64,000 nucleotides of DNA from Halodesulfovibrio sp. (GTDB lineage Bacteria; Desulfobacterota; Desulfovibrionia; Desulfovibrionales; Desulfovibrionaceae): positions 1 to 64,000 of the forward strand of contig NZ_JAOARI010000035.1 of NCBI RefSeq assembly GCF_025210605.1. Direction: 5' to 3'. Position numbers and translations under genes: made by a program. Below are positions 37,077 through 46,333 of this stretch, piece after piece. Within the stretch, counting starts at the first letter, position 1. Each line of letters starts with the position of its first letter. Under the pieces are notes generated by a model. That model had not been told where the DNA came from. It saw nothing but the letters and a program-made list of their open reading frames with translations, and made no database searches.

Positions 37077-39089
37077 ATGGAAAATAAACCTGAAATTTTG
37101 GCACCTGCCGGTGATAAGAATGCATTTCTTGCAGCAATTGCTGCCGGTGCAGACGCTGTATACCTTGGCTTAAAGCACTTCTCCGCTCGTATGGCGGCGG
37201 ACAACTTCTCCTCTACTGAATTATCCAAGATGGTAGAACTTGCCCACAAGGAAGACCGCAAAGTCTATGTAGCAATGAACACTCTTGTTAAGCCGGGTGA
37301 TCCTGACTCCGCAGCACGTCTTATCGGCAGACTTCAGCGCGATGTAGGCCCTGATGCGCTCATCATGCAGGATCTCGGTATGGTTGAAGTTGCAAAGCAA
37401 GTTGGATTTACGGGCGAACTGCATCTGTCCACATTGGCAAACGTAACCCATCCCGCAGCGTTCAAAGTCGCGCAGGACATGGGCGTAGATCGTATTATTC
37501 TTCCGCGTGAATTAGATATTGATGAAGTCCGCCAGTGCAGTGATGCATGCCCTGAAGACATGACACTCGAAATGTTTGTACACGGTGCACTTTGCTACTG
37601 TGTTTCCGGTCGCTGTTACTGGTCAAGCTACATGGGTGGTAAATCTGGACTGCGTGGGCGCTGCGTTCAGCCTTGTCGTCGCGTGTACCAACAGAAAGCG
37701 CGTAAAGGTCGCTTCTTCTCCTGTCAGGATTTATCGTTGGATGTTCTGGCAAAGACGCTTCTTCCTATTGAAAATCTCAAATCATGGAAGATCGAAGGGC
37801 GTAAAAAAGGACCGCATTACGTTTACTACGTAACCACCGCATACAAATTATTACGCGACCATCCTAACGACCCGAAAGCACGCAAGCAGGCTGAGCAAAT
37901 TTTGGAACAGGCACTCGGACGCCCTTCCACACACAGCACATTCCTGCCGCAAAAACGTCGTTCTCCTGTTAATCCGGGTGAACAGACCAGCTCTGGTCGT
38001 CTTGTGGGTAAAATCACCGTTGAACCGCCGAAAAAAGCGAAAAAAGGTGAACGCACCTACCCTAAATATTTCTTCAAGCCACGCTTTGAACTGCTTAAGG
38101 CGGATTATCTACGAATCGGGTACGAAGATGAACAGTGGCACTTTACCGACCGAGTTCCGCATCCTGTACCAAAGAACGGAACCTTTGTGCTGCGTGCTCC
38201 TGCCGGTAAACGCCCGAAAAGCGGCACGCCTGTCTTCTTGATTGACCGTCGTGAGCAGGAAATGATCAAAATTCTGCGAGAATGGGAAGGCAAGCTTTCC
38301 CGTTGCAAAGGCAGAAAAAGTGCTTCTATTGAAGCAAACGTCATCTACCCTGCAAAGGGTAAGCGTCCACGCTCCATGACAATTTTGATGCGTGACCACC
38401 TGCCGCACGGCAAACAGGGCAAAGCTGGTAAATTTACCGACACTGCTAACGGAATCTGGCTCGGTCAGCGTTCGTTGAAAACTGTAGGGCGTACTCTCTT
38501 TGGTCGTATGTCATGGTGGCTTCCACCAGTAATCTGGCCAAACGAAGAAAACAAATGGCGCTCTATGATTAAGCAGGCACTGCGTCAGGGTGCTCGCCAC
38601 TTTGTTCTCGGCTCTCCTTGGCAAGCTGCCTTTTTTGAAGGTGCTCGCAATATCGACCTTATCGCAGGCCCGTTCTGTAACCCGTCCAACCCTGCTGCCA
38701 TCGCAGCATTAAAAAAGATGGGCTTCAAGGGCGCGATAGTTTCTCCTGAGCTGTCTCAGGAAGATATTATGGAACTGCCTAAACAGAGCTGTCTACCACT
38801 CGGTATTGTTCTGTACGGCTACTGGCCTATGGGCATCTCCCGCTTCCCTCTGGAAGGCGTAAAGCCGAATGAACCATTCTATTCTCCAAAAGGTGAATGT
38901 TTCTGGCTGCGTCGCTATGGTCAAAACTCATGGATTTACCCGGGGTGGCCAATGGACATTGAAAAGAACAAACAGCAGCTTCTTCAGGCTGGGTACACCA
39001 TGTTTGTTAAACTGATGGAAAAACCACCAGCAGCAGTACCGGAAGCAAAACGCACCTCCCCATTCAACTGGGATTTAACGTTGTTATAA
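37077..39089 (+). CDS. rlhA: U32-family protein, probable 23S rRNA C2501 hydroxylase (RlhA-like)
   Basis: The 670 aa length and plan match E. coli RlhA (YdcP), which with iron-sulfur chemistry hydroxylates C2501 of 23S rRNA. The N-terminal U32 barrel shows LAPAGDKNAFLAAIAAGADA and the signature MFVHGALCYCVSGRCYWSS, followed by GRCVQPCRRVY; these cysteines are likely cluster ligands. A long C-terminal extension (from about 300) holds an added domain. Other U32 members (TrhP/YegQ, UbiU/V) are shorter, so RlhA fits best. RBS is weak (AAGAGA). Confidence 0.78.
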   Translation: MENKPEILAPAGDKNAFLAAIAAGADAVYLGLKHFSARMAADNFSSTELSKMVELAHKEDRKVYVAMNTLVKPGDPDSAARLIGRLQRDVGPDALIMQDLGMVEVAKQVGFTGELHLSTLANVTHPAAFKVAQDMGVDRIILPRELDIDEVRQCSDACPEDMTLEMFVHGALCYCVSGRCYWSSYMGGKSGLRGRCVQPCRRVYQQKARKGRFFSCQDLSLDVLAKTLLPIENLKSWKIEGRKKGPHYVYYVTTAYKLLRDHPNDPKARKQAEQILEQALGRPSTHSTFLPQKRRSPVNPGEQTSSGRLVGKITVEPPKKAKKGERTYPKYFFKPRFELLKADYLRIGYEDEQWHFTDRVPHPVPKNGTFVLRAPAGKRPKSGTPVFLIDRREQEMIKILREWEGKLSRCKGRKSASIEANVIYPAKGKRPRSMTILMRDHLPHGKQGKAGKFTDTANGIWLGQRSLKTVGRTLFGRMSWWLPPVIWPNEENKWRSMIKQALRQGARHFVLGSPWQAAFFEGARNIDLIAGPFCNPSNPAAIAALKKMGFKGAIVSPELSQEDIMELPKQSCLPLGIVLYGYWPMGISRFPLEGVKPNEPFYSPKGECFWLRRYGQNSWIYPGWPMDIEKNKQQLLQAGYTMFVKLMEKPPAAVPEAKRTSPFNWDLTLL

Positions 39090-39100
39090 CAGCAATACAC

Positions 39101-39136
39101 AAAAACGGCTGTCCTTTATAAGGACAGCCGTTTTTT
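39101..39136 (+). terminator. Terminator after the U32 gene
   Basis: aaaaacggctgtcct pairs with aggacagccgttttt around the short loop ttata, followed by T6. Confidence 0.9.
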
Positions 39137-39193
39137 CATTCTATTATATGTACCGCAGACAGAGCGCATGCTGTAATTTTGCAAAGCAGAAAA

Positions 39194-39466
39194 TTATTCC
39201 ACCGGACGTTCCATAATTTCAAACGGAATAGTTTGCTGCATTCCTTTGAGAAAGCTTCGAATTTCACGTTCCTGATGCGGTGAAAACGTAATTTTCAGCA
39301 CACAGTCGTAATTATCAACCACAGATGCGTATCCGAGGTTGTCCTGCGCTTCTAATAAAAAGCGAAACATGCCGATATATTTCTTCTCAATCTTTGCATA
39401 CAGCATCATCGACCAGCTAGGAGCCGGTAACGGTGGACGCGGTTTTCTTGTGCGTTTTTTTCCCAT
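39194..39466 (-). CDS. DUF4911-domain protein
   Basis: The 90 aa protein has a basic, proline-rich N-terminus (GKKRTRKPRPPLPAPS). The rest matches the DUF4911 plan: KKYIGMFRFLLEAQDNLGY, then LKITFSPHQEREIRSFL. The function is not known. It is convergent with the U32 gene and divergent from the ABC ATPase gene, so it is probably monocistronic. Confidence 0.7.
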   Translation of the reverse strand: MGKKRTRKPRPPLPAPSWSMMLYAKIEKKYIGMFRFLLEAQDNLGYASVVDNYDCVLKITFSPHQEREIRSFLKGMQQTIPFEIMERPVE

Positions 39467-39622
39467 AGTGATTCCTTCGGTGGTGGAAATTGGCTCATTT
39501 CAAACTCCTTGTCAATAAAGCGTTATTACCTGCGACTACAACGCTGAATACACATGCGAGTTTTTGCTAACCGGCGCACACTCTGCTAGTATGAAACTAT
39601 TGCACACAAACTTATCGGAGAA

Positions 39623-40594
39623 ATGAGTATTACCACCTTCTTAGAACTTAAAAATATCACTCGCAGGTTTTCCGTAGACCAGCCTTTATTTTCGACAGCT
39701 CCCAGAGAATTAACAGCCGTTCGTGACGTCAGCCTTGCCATTGCCAAAGGAACAACGCTCGGTTTGGTTGGGGAAAGTGGCTGTGGTAAATCTACATTGG
39801 CAAAAATTGTTGCACACCTGCTCCCGCCATCTTCCGGCGATATTTTACTGGAAGGCGAATCCATATGGCACGGAAGCAGCGAAACAATACGTTCTTTGCC
39901 CCAGCGCATCCAAATGATTTTCCAAGATCCTGTGTCGTCACTGAACCCACGTAAGAACATTGGGAAAAGTATTCAGGAAGCGCTGGATGTACACCGTATC
40001 GGCAAATCCAGTGACAGAAAAAAAACTGTAACGGACTTGCTAGAACGCGTCGGCATGCGCGCCGAACATTACGCACGTTACCCACATGAATTTTCCGGTG
40101 GTCAACGGCAGCGTATCGCAATTGCCCGCTCTTTGGTGCTAAATCCCGACTTTATTGTATGCGATGAGCCTGTTTCTGCGCTGGATGTATCTGTTCAAGC
40201 GCAGGTACTGAACCTGCTTAAAGAACTGCAAACCGCATTCGGGCTGACGTACCTGTTTATCTCGCACGACTTGGCAGTAGTTGGGCATGTAAGCGATGTA
40301 ATCGCAGTTATGTACCTTGGTCGCATTGTCGAACTTACAGATGCACAAAAATTATTTGATAATGCGCTGCACCCTTACACCCAAGTACTTTTGCAAGCTG
40401 TACCCGTCCCGATTCCAGGAAGGCGGCATGCTGCCAAAGCACAAAACGGCGACTTGCCAAGCCCGTTAACACCGCCGCAAGGTTGTCCTTTTCATCCCCG
40501 TTGTTCTAAAGCCATGCAAGTTTGCAAAGAGGTAACTCCCAACTGGCTTGAAGTGGAAAAAGACCACCATGTCCTGTGTCATTTATACTCCTAG
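39623..40594 (+). CDS. Oligopeptide/dipeptide ABC transporter ATP-binding protein (OppF type)
   Basis: This energises uptake of peptides or nickel-like solutes. In 323 aa the Walker A is GESGCGKSTLAKI, the signature is SGGQRQRIAIARSL, Walker B is FIVCDEPVSALD, and the C-terminal extension has the oligopeptide-type CPFHPRCSKAM. Partner genes (OppA-D) are not in the window. CGGAGA precedes ATG 39623. Confidence 0.9.
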   Translation: MSITTFLELKNITRRFSVDQPLFSTAPRELTAVRDVSLAIAKGTTLGLVGESGCGKSTLAKIVAHLLPPSSGDILLEGESIWHGSSETIRSLPQRIQMIFQDPVSSLNPRKNIGKSIQEALDVHRIGKSSDRKKTVTDLLERVGMRAEHYARYPHEFSGGQRQRIAIARSLVLNPDFIVCDEPVSALDVSVQAQVLNLLKELQTAFGLTYLFISHDLAVVGHVSDVIAVMYLGRIVELTDAQKLFDNALHPYTQVLLQAVPVPIPGRRHAAKAQNGDLPSPLTPPQGCPFHPRCSKAMQVCKEVTPNWLEVEKDHHVLCHLYS

Positions 40595-40690
40595 ATGTCG
40601 TTTGTGAAAAAACTCACTTGACGGATAGTCATCTAATGACCATAGTTAGTTGTACCCACACAGGGGAGAAATAGAGATAAGGAGTGCCAC

Positions 40691-41206
40691 ATGGCGGTTA
40701 CAGAATTTTCTAAGGCAGTTAAATCTATCAGCGAAGTTCTTATTTTTGAGAACTGGCTACGCTTCTACTTCATCAGCGAAGAGGAAGGAGAGAAGCTTTT
40801 CATACGTATTCCCGAAAAAGCAGATATGCGTATTCGCGAAAACTGGCCGCATCTTCATTCACTTGCTGACGCACTTAACAACAAGGAAATCACTCCGGAA
40901 ACCTCCCGTGAAGCAGTTGTTGTTCACGTTTCAAACGAACTTGACGGTAGCAGCATGAAAGCAGGCATGGCAGAGCGTGTTTTCAACAGCACAACCTTCC
41001 AGTTTGAACTGCACTTGTTCAGCATGTGGGTAGAAGGACACGAATCACAGCTCGATCAACAATTCCTCGACTTTGGCAACTGGCTCACCATGTATGCAGA
41101 ATGGAAACAGTCTGACAAAGTTAAAGGCTACATCGAGGAAACTCGTGAAAAAATGAAAGCAGCAGAAGCTGCAACCGCAACAGAGACTACTACTAAAAAA
41201 CAATAG
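40691..41206 (+). CDS. Conserved-looking hypothetical protein
   Basis: The 171 aa acidic protein is helical, with no membrane segment. Recognisable only as a likely soluble protein: FENWLRFYFI near the N-terminus, FGNWLTMYAEWKQSD, and a Thr/Ala/Lys-rich tail. TAAGGAG lies upstream of ATG 40691 and a strong terminator follows. It is the last intact core gene before the islands. Confidence 0.65.
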   Translation: MAVTEFSKAVKSISEVLIFENWLRFYFISEEEGEKLFIRIPEKADMRIRENWPHLHSLADALNNKEITPETSREAVVVHVSNELDGSSMKAGMAERVFNSTTFQFELHLFSMWVEGHESQLDQQFLDFGNWLTMYAEWKQSDKVKGYIEETREKMKAAEAATATETTTKKQ

Positions 41207-41240
41207 TATCTGTCTCACCTAAGAATCGTATTGTTAGCGC

Positions 41241-41284
41241 AAAAAAACAGGCACCGGAAAATTCCGGTGCCTGTTTTTTTTTGA
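41241..41284 (+). terminator. Terminator after the last core gene
   Basis: caggcaccgg (41248-41257) pairs with ccggtgcctg (41264-41273), followed by T8 or more. Confidence 0.9.
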
Positions 41285-41380
41285 TGAACACAATGTTGGG
41301 ATAGCCTACGTTTTGCGATTACAATCTCAAAGCAATCAAGATTATCATACTATTCTTCAACTAGCCCCCTAGCCATAGGC

Positions 41381-41430
41381 AAAAAAAAGCGCTCACAACA
41401 ATTTAAAAATCGTCGTAAGCGCTTTTTTAT
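41381..41430 (-). terminator. Terminator-like hairpin next to the left tRNA-Leu fragment
   Basis: aaaaaaaagcgct pairs with agcgctttttt across a 24 base loop. Similar hairpins lie beside the other two tRNA copies. This copy is probably the original tRNA-Leu terminator, now separated from the gene by the islands. Confidence 0.65.
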
Positions 41431-41433
41431 TTC

Positions 41434-41490
41434 TGGTACCCGGGGCCGGACTTGAACCGGCACGTCCTTGCGGACGAGAGATTTTAAGTC
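41434..41490 (-). repeat. Attachment-site copy L: 57 bp 3' half of tRNA-Leu
   Basis: It runs from the CCA end (tgg on the plus strand) through the T arm and variable arm to the anticodon loop, then diverges. It is identical to copy M (52473-52529) and differs from copy R (63837-63893) by one base in the variable loop (gcggac against gaggac). It marks the left end of element 1. Confidence 0.92.
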
Positions 41491-41630
41491 GCTGTACGAA
41501 CCTTCACAGATCCTCACAAATGAAATTCAACCATTTGACTTAAAAGAGTTTTTCATATTAAGCTTTTCACAGTTCATAACCTGTATCCCCACTATTTCAG
41601 CTACAAAATGGGGACAATAATGGAGAGCTT

Positions 41631-42782
41631 ATGGCAAAATTCAAATGGAACTCGACCTCAATTAGAGGCATTCGGTACAGAGAGCACCCAACACGCAAGC
41701 ATGGGGTAAAAAAAGATCGGTATTTTGCGATTTGCTACCAAAAGGACGGGAAAAGACGCGAGGCCGCTCTTGGATGGGCTTCTGAAGGCTAGACAATAGA
41801 CAAAGCCTTTGCGCAACTTTCAAAACTTAAAGAAGCTGCTACGACTGGCGAAGGGCACACGACCCTCAAAGACAAACGCCAAGCAGCAGAACAGAAACAG
41901 CAACAAAAGAAAGCTAAACGAATCACACTAGATGAATACTGGTCTTCTGCCTACCTTGCCCACGCTCAGAGAACTAAAAAAAAGTCATGGCACAAGGAAG
42001 AAAGCCATTACAGAAATCATCTCTCTCCATTGTTGGGAAAGACTTCTCTCTGCGATATTTCAATGCATCACTGGGATTCTCTTGTTAGCCGCCTGACTTC
42101 TCAGAAACTTTCTGAACGCTCTGTTGAGTATATCTCCGGAACACTGCGAAGAGTGCTTCGTCATGCCCATGATCGTGGAATTACAGATTCTCCACCGCCC
42201 TCTGGAAAAAAAGTGGGAGCGACCGCTCCCACCAATAACCGCAGAATGCGAATTATTACTCCAGAAGAAAAGGTATTAATTCTTAACGAGCTAAAAATCT
42301 CTGACCTTCAAGCATGGCGCATTACTCTATTCGCGTTTCTAACTGGTTGCAGAGCGAGCGAAGCCTTTTCTCTTGAATGGCGTAATGTAACCGCCAACGG
42401 AATAAATTTTGAGAACACTAAGAACTCAGAATCCAGAACTATTCCGATGAGCACCCCACTACGTGAGCTTATTGCATCAATTGCTACAGGCGCGCCAACT
42501 GAAAAAGTTTTTACCAATGCCCACATGCGAACCTACAAAGAAGCACCGTCGCCATTCAGAACAGCTGTAAGCAGACTTGGATTAAATGAAGACAGAGCAC
42601 GTCTAGACTGTATCTCTTTTCACAGCATCAGGCACACTGTTGCCACAGAACTAGCAAAACAAATCGATATTCGCTCACTCATGGATATCATGGGGTGGAA
42701 GGTTCCTGCGATGGCTTTGCGGTATATGCATGGAGATGATAGTTCTAAACTACGTGCTTTAGAAAATATACAATCATTATAG
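41631..42782 (+). pseudogene. Tyrosine-recombinase integrase of element 1, interrupted by TAG
   Basis: ATG 41631, behind GGAG, opens a frame of 384 codons with a single in-frame TAG at 41790-41792 (codon 54). The related integrase of element 2 has Trp at the matching place (GGWTAEKA against EG*TIDKA), so a TGG to TAG change is the simplest cause. Downstream the catalytic domain is intact: LTGCRASEAF, SFHSIRHTVATELA, LMDIMGW, AMALRYMHG with the Tyr. Restart at 42030 would lack the arm-binding and part of the core-binding domain. Read-through or sequence error are alternatives. Confidence 0.85.
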
Positions 42783-42845
42783 ACTTTATAGACAAAAATC
42801 ATACTGAAAGTTATCACTCACTGATATACTTTGGAGGGGTAACTA

Positions 42846-44468
42846 ATGTTCGCAAAACAACTATCGCTTGTTGAAAAAAATACAATACAAAAAAATAAGA
42901 AAAACCTTGGCTACAAAGGGATTGAACAACGAAAAAGTCGTGAATTAGTTTTTGCCTTTGTCGAACCCATAGGCGGCGGCGCTAAAGATGCAGCCAGAAA
43001 ACTAGAAGAGTTATTGAAATCTGCTGAATTCGATTACGAAGTAAACCCCATCTCTATGAGTTCAATAATTGAAGAAGAAGCTACAAGGCTCGGCTTCGAA
43101 GAGGGTGAAATAAAAACAGACCTCATTGGACACAATGCTTCAAAAGCCGCAAGCAAAATATATAAACTACAACGATGGGGGAATACCCTTAGAGAACGCT
43201 TTGGTTTCGACCATCTTGCCAAAATAGCAATCTCTAAGATCGTGGAATTTAAAGTAGATAATGACAGCTACGAAACAGCTGAAGGAGCTGTTACTGTTCA
43301 AAAACCGGACAAAATCGCTCACATTATCAGGTCAGTAAAACATAAAGATGAGTTAAAGCTGTTAGAGTCCATCTATGGAAAAATACTCTTTCTTATTGGA
43401 ACAAGTGGCAGCCATTCTCAACAACTTGAAAACTTTAGGTCATGCAGCAACGGTCAACGCCAACAAGATCAGCGTAAAAAAGAATATGACTTTCTAAGCA
43501 AAATTGACCAAAAAGAAGGAATCAAAAATGGCCAACAAGTTCGAGAAATCTTCCACAAAGCAGATCTATTTTTAAACAGCCAGCACAATAATCTCTCTCG
43601 TGACTTATCTCGCTTTTTAAATCTTCTTTTTGGACGACAAATTATTAGTCCAACAGTCGAAGAAACCATGATGGCTAAAGCTTTTTCAGCTCGCCTTCGC
43701 TCTACATGTTTATCTAGACAAGTAGGTGCTGCAATTTGTGATAGTAATAATGAACTAGTTTCTATTGGATGGAATGATGTACCTGCATACAAAGGAGGAT
43801 TAACGACAGATCATACAAGAAATTATGAAAAAGTTATGTGCAAAGAACTTGGCGAATGCAGAAGTAAAGTCGAAATTTCATCTTTACTTTCAAATATTTA
43901 TAATAACTTAAAAAAACAAGGGATGCTAAAAAAAACATGTAAAGAACAAGATATTTTTGAACTCCTTGAAGATGCTGGTTTAAAAAACCTTATTGAATTT
44001 TCTCGAGCTATCCATGCGGAAATGGAGGCGATTTTAAGCGCAGCCAGAACGTCCAAAAAAGGTTTGAGAGATGGTACGATTTACGTTACCACTTACCCAT
44101 GTGACAATTGTGCAAAGCACATTCTTGCTGTTGGGCTTGCACAAGTTGTTTACATAGAACCTTACCCCAAAAGCCGCGCAAAAGACTTTTTCGACGAATT
44201 AATTGAAGACGCCGAAGAATCTACAAGTGACTATAAACTTACATTCAAGCAGTTCGTAGGTCTTGCTCCTAAAGCTTACGCGTTATTCTTTGAGAAATGG
44301 TATGATCGAAAAAAGGATGATGGGACGTGTGTCAACAGAGCTGATGCAACACTCCCCTTAACTGATGTATACCTCGACAGCTATACATTATACGAACACC
44401 GTATTACCGAAGAATTAGAAGAGTTAAAAAGTAATGCAAAAACAAAAACAGAAGATACTTCCAATTAA
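42846..44468 (+). CDS. AvcD-like anti-phage dCTP/dCMP deaminase
   Basis: The 540 aa protein has the two-part plan of AvcD-type deaminases, which deaminate dCTP/dCMP on phage infection and starve phage DNA synthesis. The N-terminal P-loop-like region reads VEPIGGGAKDAARKLEELL. The C-terminal cytidine-deaminase domain has H390-A-E392 and P418-C419-D-N-C422, with a preceding LSRQVGAAICDSNNELVSIGWN. AGGGGTAACT precedes ATG 42846. It starts only 63 bp after the integrase, leaving little room for the RNA antitoxin (avcI) found upstream in Vibrio. A 75 aa frame overlaps its end. Confidence 0.85.
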   Translation: MFAKQLSLVEKNTIQKNKKNLGYKGIEQRKSRELVFAFVEPIGGGAKDAARKLEELLKSAEFDYEVNPISMSSIIEEEATRLGFEEGEIKTDLIGHNASKAASKIYKLQRWGNTLRERFGFDHLAKIAISKIVEFKVDNDSYETAEGAVTVQKPDKIAHIIRSVKHKDELKLLESIYGKILFLIGTSGSHSQQLENFRSCSNGQRQQDQRKKEYDFLSKIDQKEGIKNGQQVREIFHKADLFLNSQHNNLSRDLSRFLNLLFGRQIISPTVEETMMAKAFSARLRSTCLSRQVGAAICDSNNELVSIGWNDVPAYKGGLTTDHTRNYEKVMCKELGECRSKVEISSLLSNIYNNLKKQGMLKKTCKEQDIFELLEDAGLKNLIEFSRAIHAEMEAILSAARTSKKGLRDGTIYVTTYPCDNCAKHILAVGLAQVVYIEPYPKSRAKDFFDELIEDAEESTSDYKLTFKQFVGLAPKAYALFFEKWYDRKKDDGTCVNRADATLPLTDVYLDSYTLYEHRITEELEELKSNAKTKTEDTSN

Positions 44469-44661
44469 AGGATTAGAAAAATTTTTCTCTGATGTCTTTG
44501 TTGAAAGCCACTCGATTGAAGTAAATGTTAACAGTAAAGTTGTTGAGTTATCCAAGTACAAAAGTACAAAACATTCACTACAGCTTGATTGTAATTCCTC
44601 TTCTTCAAGACTTTATAATCATGCAAAAAGCTTTACAAGCCACTACAAAATATTTGGATGA
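44434..44661 (+). CDS. Small protein overlapping the end of the deaminase gene
   Basis: The 75 aa frame starts at ATG 44434, 35 bp before the deaminase stop, in another frame. It is polar and has a Ser/Lys-rich middle. No clear RBS is visible, but the terminator that follows immediately (44668) fits it being the last gene of the transcript. It could be a cofactor of the deaminase or a chance frame. Confidence 0.4.
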   Translation: MQKQKQKILPIKGLEKFFSDVFVESHSIEVNVNSKVVELSKYKSTKHSLQLDCNSSSSRLYNHAKSFTSHYKIFG

Positions 44662-44667
44662 TCTAAC

Positions 44668-44696
44668 GCCCCTACCTGTTAAGTAGGGGCTTTTTT
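44668..44696. terminator. Terminator between the deaminase unit and mobB
   Basis: gcccctac (44668-44675) pairs with gtaggggc (44683-44690), followed by T6. It lies between convergent units. Confidence 0.85.
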
Positions 44697-45169
44697 CATG
44701 CCAAGTAACGTGCTACCACGATCCGCATAACTATCACCAAGAGCATACCAATTAACACCCCTAGCCCAACACCACTCCATAAAGTACTCTTGCGAACTTC
44801 TAAAGCGTAGTCCCTGACATCATCAAGCAACATAGACGCTCTTTTTGCACTTTGTTCAACATTTCTTCCTGCTTGTGTAATATCACTGGTAACCCTTGCT
44901 ATCACACTAACGGGAAAGTCCTTTACTTGTTCTGCGGATTTTTCCACTTTGTTTGCTGCTTGATTTATCGTAGTCCGCAAATGCTTCAAGAGAGCCATCG
45001 TCTCGCCATAGCTTGAGGCCTTGTAATGCTCTAATTTGCCTATTACTTCCAGCAGCCCCTCTATGTCTTCCTTCTGCTGTTCTTCCTCTGGAGTCATCGC
45101 CTTGCGCGCCTCGTTGTACTCTCTGGCTCTGTCCAACACCATCGATTTCATTTGATCTGTTTTGCTCAT
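44696..45169 (-). CDS. MobB-like mobilisation protein with C-terminal membrane segment
   Basis: The 157 aa protein is helical, with a probable coiled coil (residues about 15-110) and one hydrophobic helix near the end (WSGVGLGVLIGMLLVIVMRI). This matches MobB of RSF1010/R1162-type systems, which is nested in the relaxase gene in another frame and carries a membrane segment. Here too the relaxase frame runs over its 5' part. The start is ATG 45169 with GGAG upstream; ATG 45181 is also in frame. Confidence 0.6.
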   Translation of the reverse strand: MSKTDQMKSMVLDRAREYNEARKAMTPEEEQQKEDIEGLLEVIGKLEHYKASSYGETMALLKHLRTTINQAANKVEKSAEQVKDFPVSVIARVTSDITQAGRNVEQSAKRASMLLDDVRDYALEVRKSTLWSGVGLGVLIGMLLVIVMRIVVARYLA

Positions 45170-45827
45170 AGCAAACTCCACGTTTTAGAAGTCCATTCCA
45201 AGAATAGCCACGTCCAAGGGAACTGCCTTTCATTACTACATCATCATATTCAAAGCTTATCCCACTGACGCGGCCTGTTTTTGCCTTGTTTAACAACACG
45301 CCGACACCTTGATGCGCCAAGTTCGTGCATAGTTCTAAAATTCTTTTGTATGCTTCAATGCTTCATCAAGCACATGCTGAAGCTGCTGTTTTACAGGGAG
45401 AGTGCCTGTTCTAAGCGCGAACTCAATCTCTTGCTTCTTAGGAGCCCGCTTCATTGCTTTCTGAGACAACAGCGCCATCCATCGACACACGGTTAGCTAT
45501 TATGTGAATATGATCATGCTCAGTGTCATTGTGCCGAACGACAACGTACTGGCTATTTGAAAACCCCATATGCTCCAAATAAGACTCTGCAACACCTTTC
45601 CATTACTCCCCATTTAAATTCTCATCAGGGGCAATACTAACAACAGAGTGAGCGACAGCTCTCCCTAGATTTGGGCGTAATTTACGTATAACTCCAAATT
45701 CAGAAGCAAACTGACGTGGTGTTTTACCAGCCATATTTGTTGCCAAAAACTCTGCCTTATCCTTAGATAGAGCGTAGTCTAATGCGCCCCTAAATCCTTT
45801 CCCCTTAATTACTTTCGCTATCATCAC
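44907..45827 (-). pseudogene. MobA-type relaxase, decayed
   Basis: Reading minus from 45827, the N-terminal part (KGKGFRGALDYALSKDKAEF) resembles MobA/VirD2 relaxases. A TAA ends it at 45603-45605. Beyond it the same frame continues with the histidine motif HNDTEHDHIHIIANRV, the relaxase metal site. Two further frame changes follow, near 45465 and at a short A run (45344-45347), after which the C-terminal part (GISFEYDDVVMKGSSLGRGY) continues to 44907, overlapping mobB. So nicking is probably lost. The mobC stop overlaps its start. Confidence 0.85.
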
Positions 45828-46200
45828 TAACTCCCAAAATCGCTAGCTGCACCTGACGCAACAAGTTCAATAAAATTTCTGGCTCTTTTTGAAGAGTCAC
45901 AGGCAGCCCCTTATTCGCTGCTCTCGCAAGTTGATTCAAACTCACACCGATTCTACTGAATTCGACATACATATCTCTATTCACTTCCGGAGCTGGCGGC
46001 GAAGGTAATTTGCGATCTAGTGCTGCATGACGAAGCCATTGAGCGGGACTCATACCCATTGTCTTTGCCCGTGCAATTAATTTGTCCATTTCTAACTCGT
46101 TAACTCGAACTCCAATTGTTCGAGAACGCACAGCCTCTTGCGACAACTTAGGGCGACCGCCCACTCCTTTTTTCCTTATGGAGTTCAACTGCTTTTTCAT
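45805..46200 (-). CDS. mobC: MobC-family relaxosome accessory protein
   Basis: The 131 aa protein resembles the plasmid MobC/TraJ-like family that binds oriT and helps strand opening. RKKGVGGRPKLS at the N-terminus, IGVRVNELEMDKLI (ribbon-helix-helix), GMSPAQWLRHAAL and VSLNQLARAAN are characteristic. The start is ATG 46200 with GAGG upstream; a longer in-frame start at 46290 lies in the putative oriT. Its 3' end overlaps the relaxase pseudogene by 23 bp. Confidence 0.85.
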   Translation of the reverse strand: MKKQLNSIRKKGVGGRPKLSQEAVRSRTIGVRVNELEMDKLIARAKTMGMSPAQWLRHAALDRKLPSPPAPEVNRDMYVEFSRIGVSLNQLARAANKGLPVTLQKEPEILLNLLRQVQLAILGVSDDSESN

Positions 46201-46204
46201 GCGA

Positions 46205-46260
46205 ACCTCGTGAGCATTGCCCCGCAGGGCAAGACGTTTGAGCGAAGCGAAAACATGGCT
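46205..46260 (-). other. Candidate origin of transfer (oriT)
   Basis: The stretch just upstream of mobC has a stem-loop ttgccc (46217-46222) and gggcaa (46227-46232) followed by a GC-rich segment gagcgaagcgaaaac. Position next to mobC and a stem beside a possible nick region fit an oriT. I cannot identify the nick site, so this is a weak inference. Confidence 0.35.
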
Positions 46261-46333
46261 TGCTACCAACCGATACAGCTTCAACCTCACTCAATATTTC
46301 AATCTATTGATGGCAACTGCGGGTAATATCTGT

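Noticed and set aside
41790-41792. TAG in integrase 1 as a pyrrolysine codon
   Set aside because: No pyl genes are visible, the other integrase has Trp there, and a single G to A change explains it more simply.
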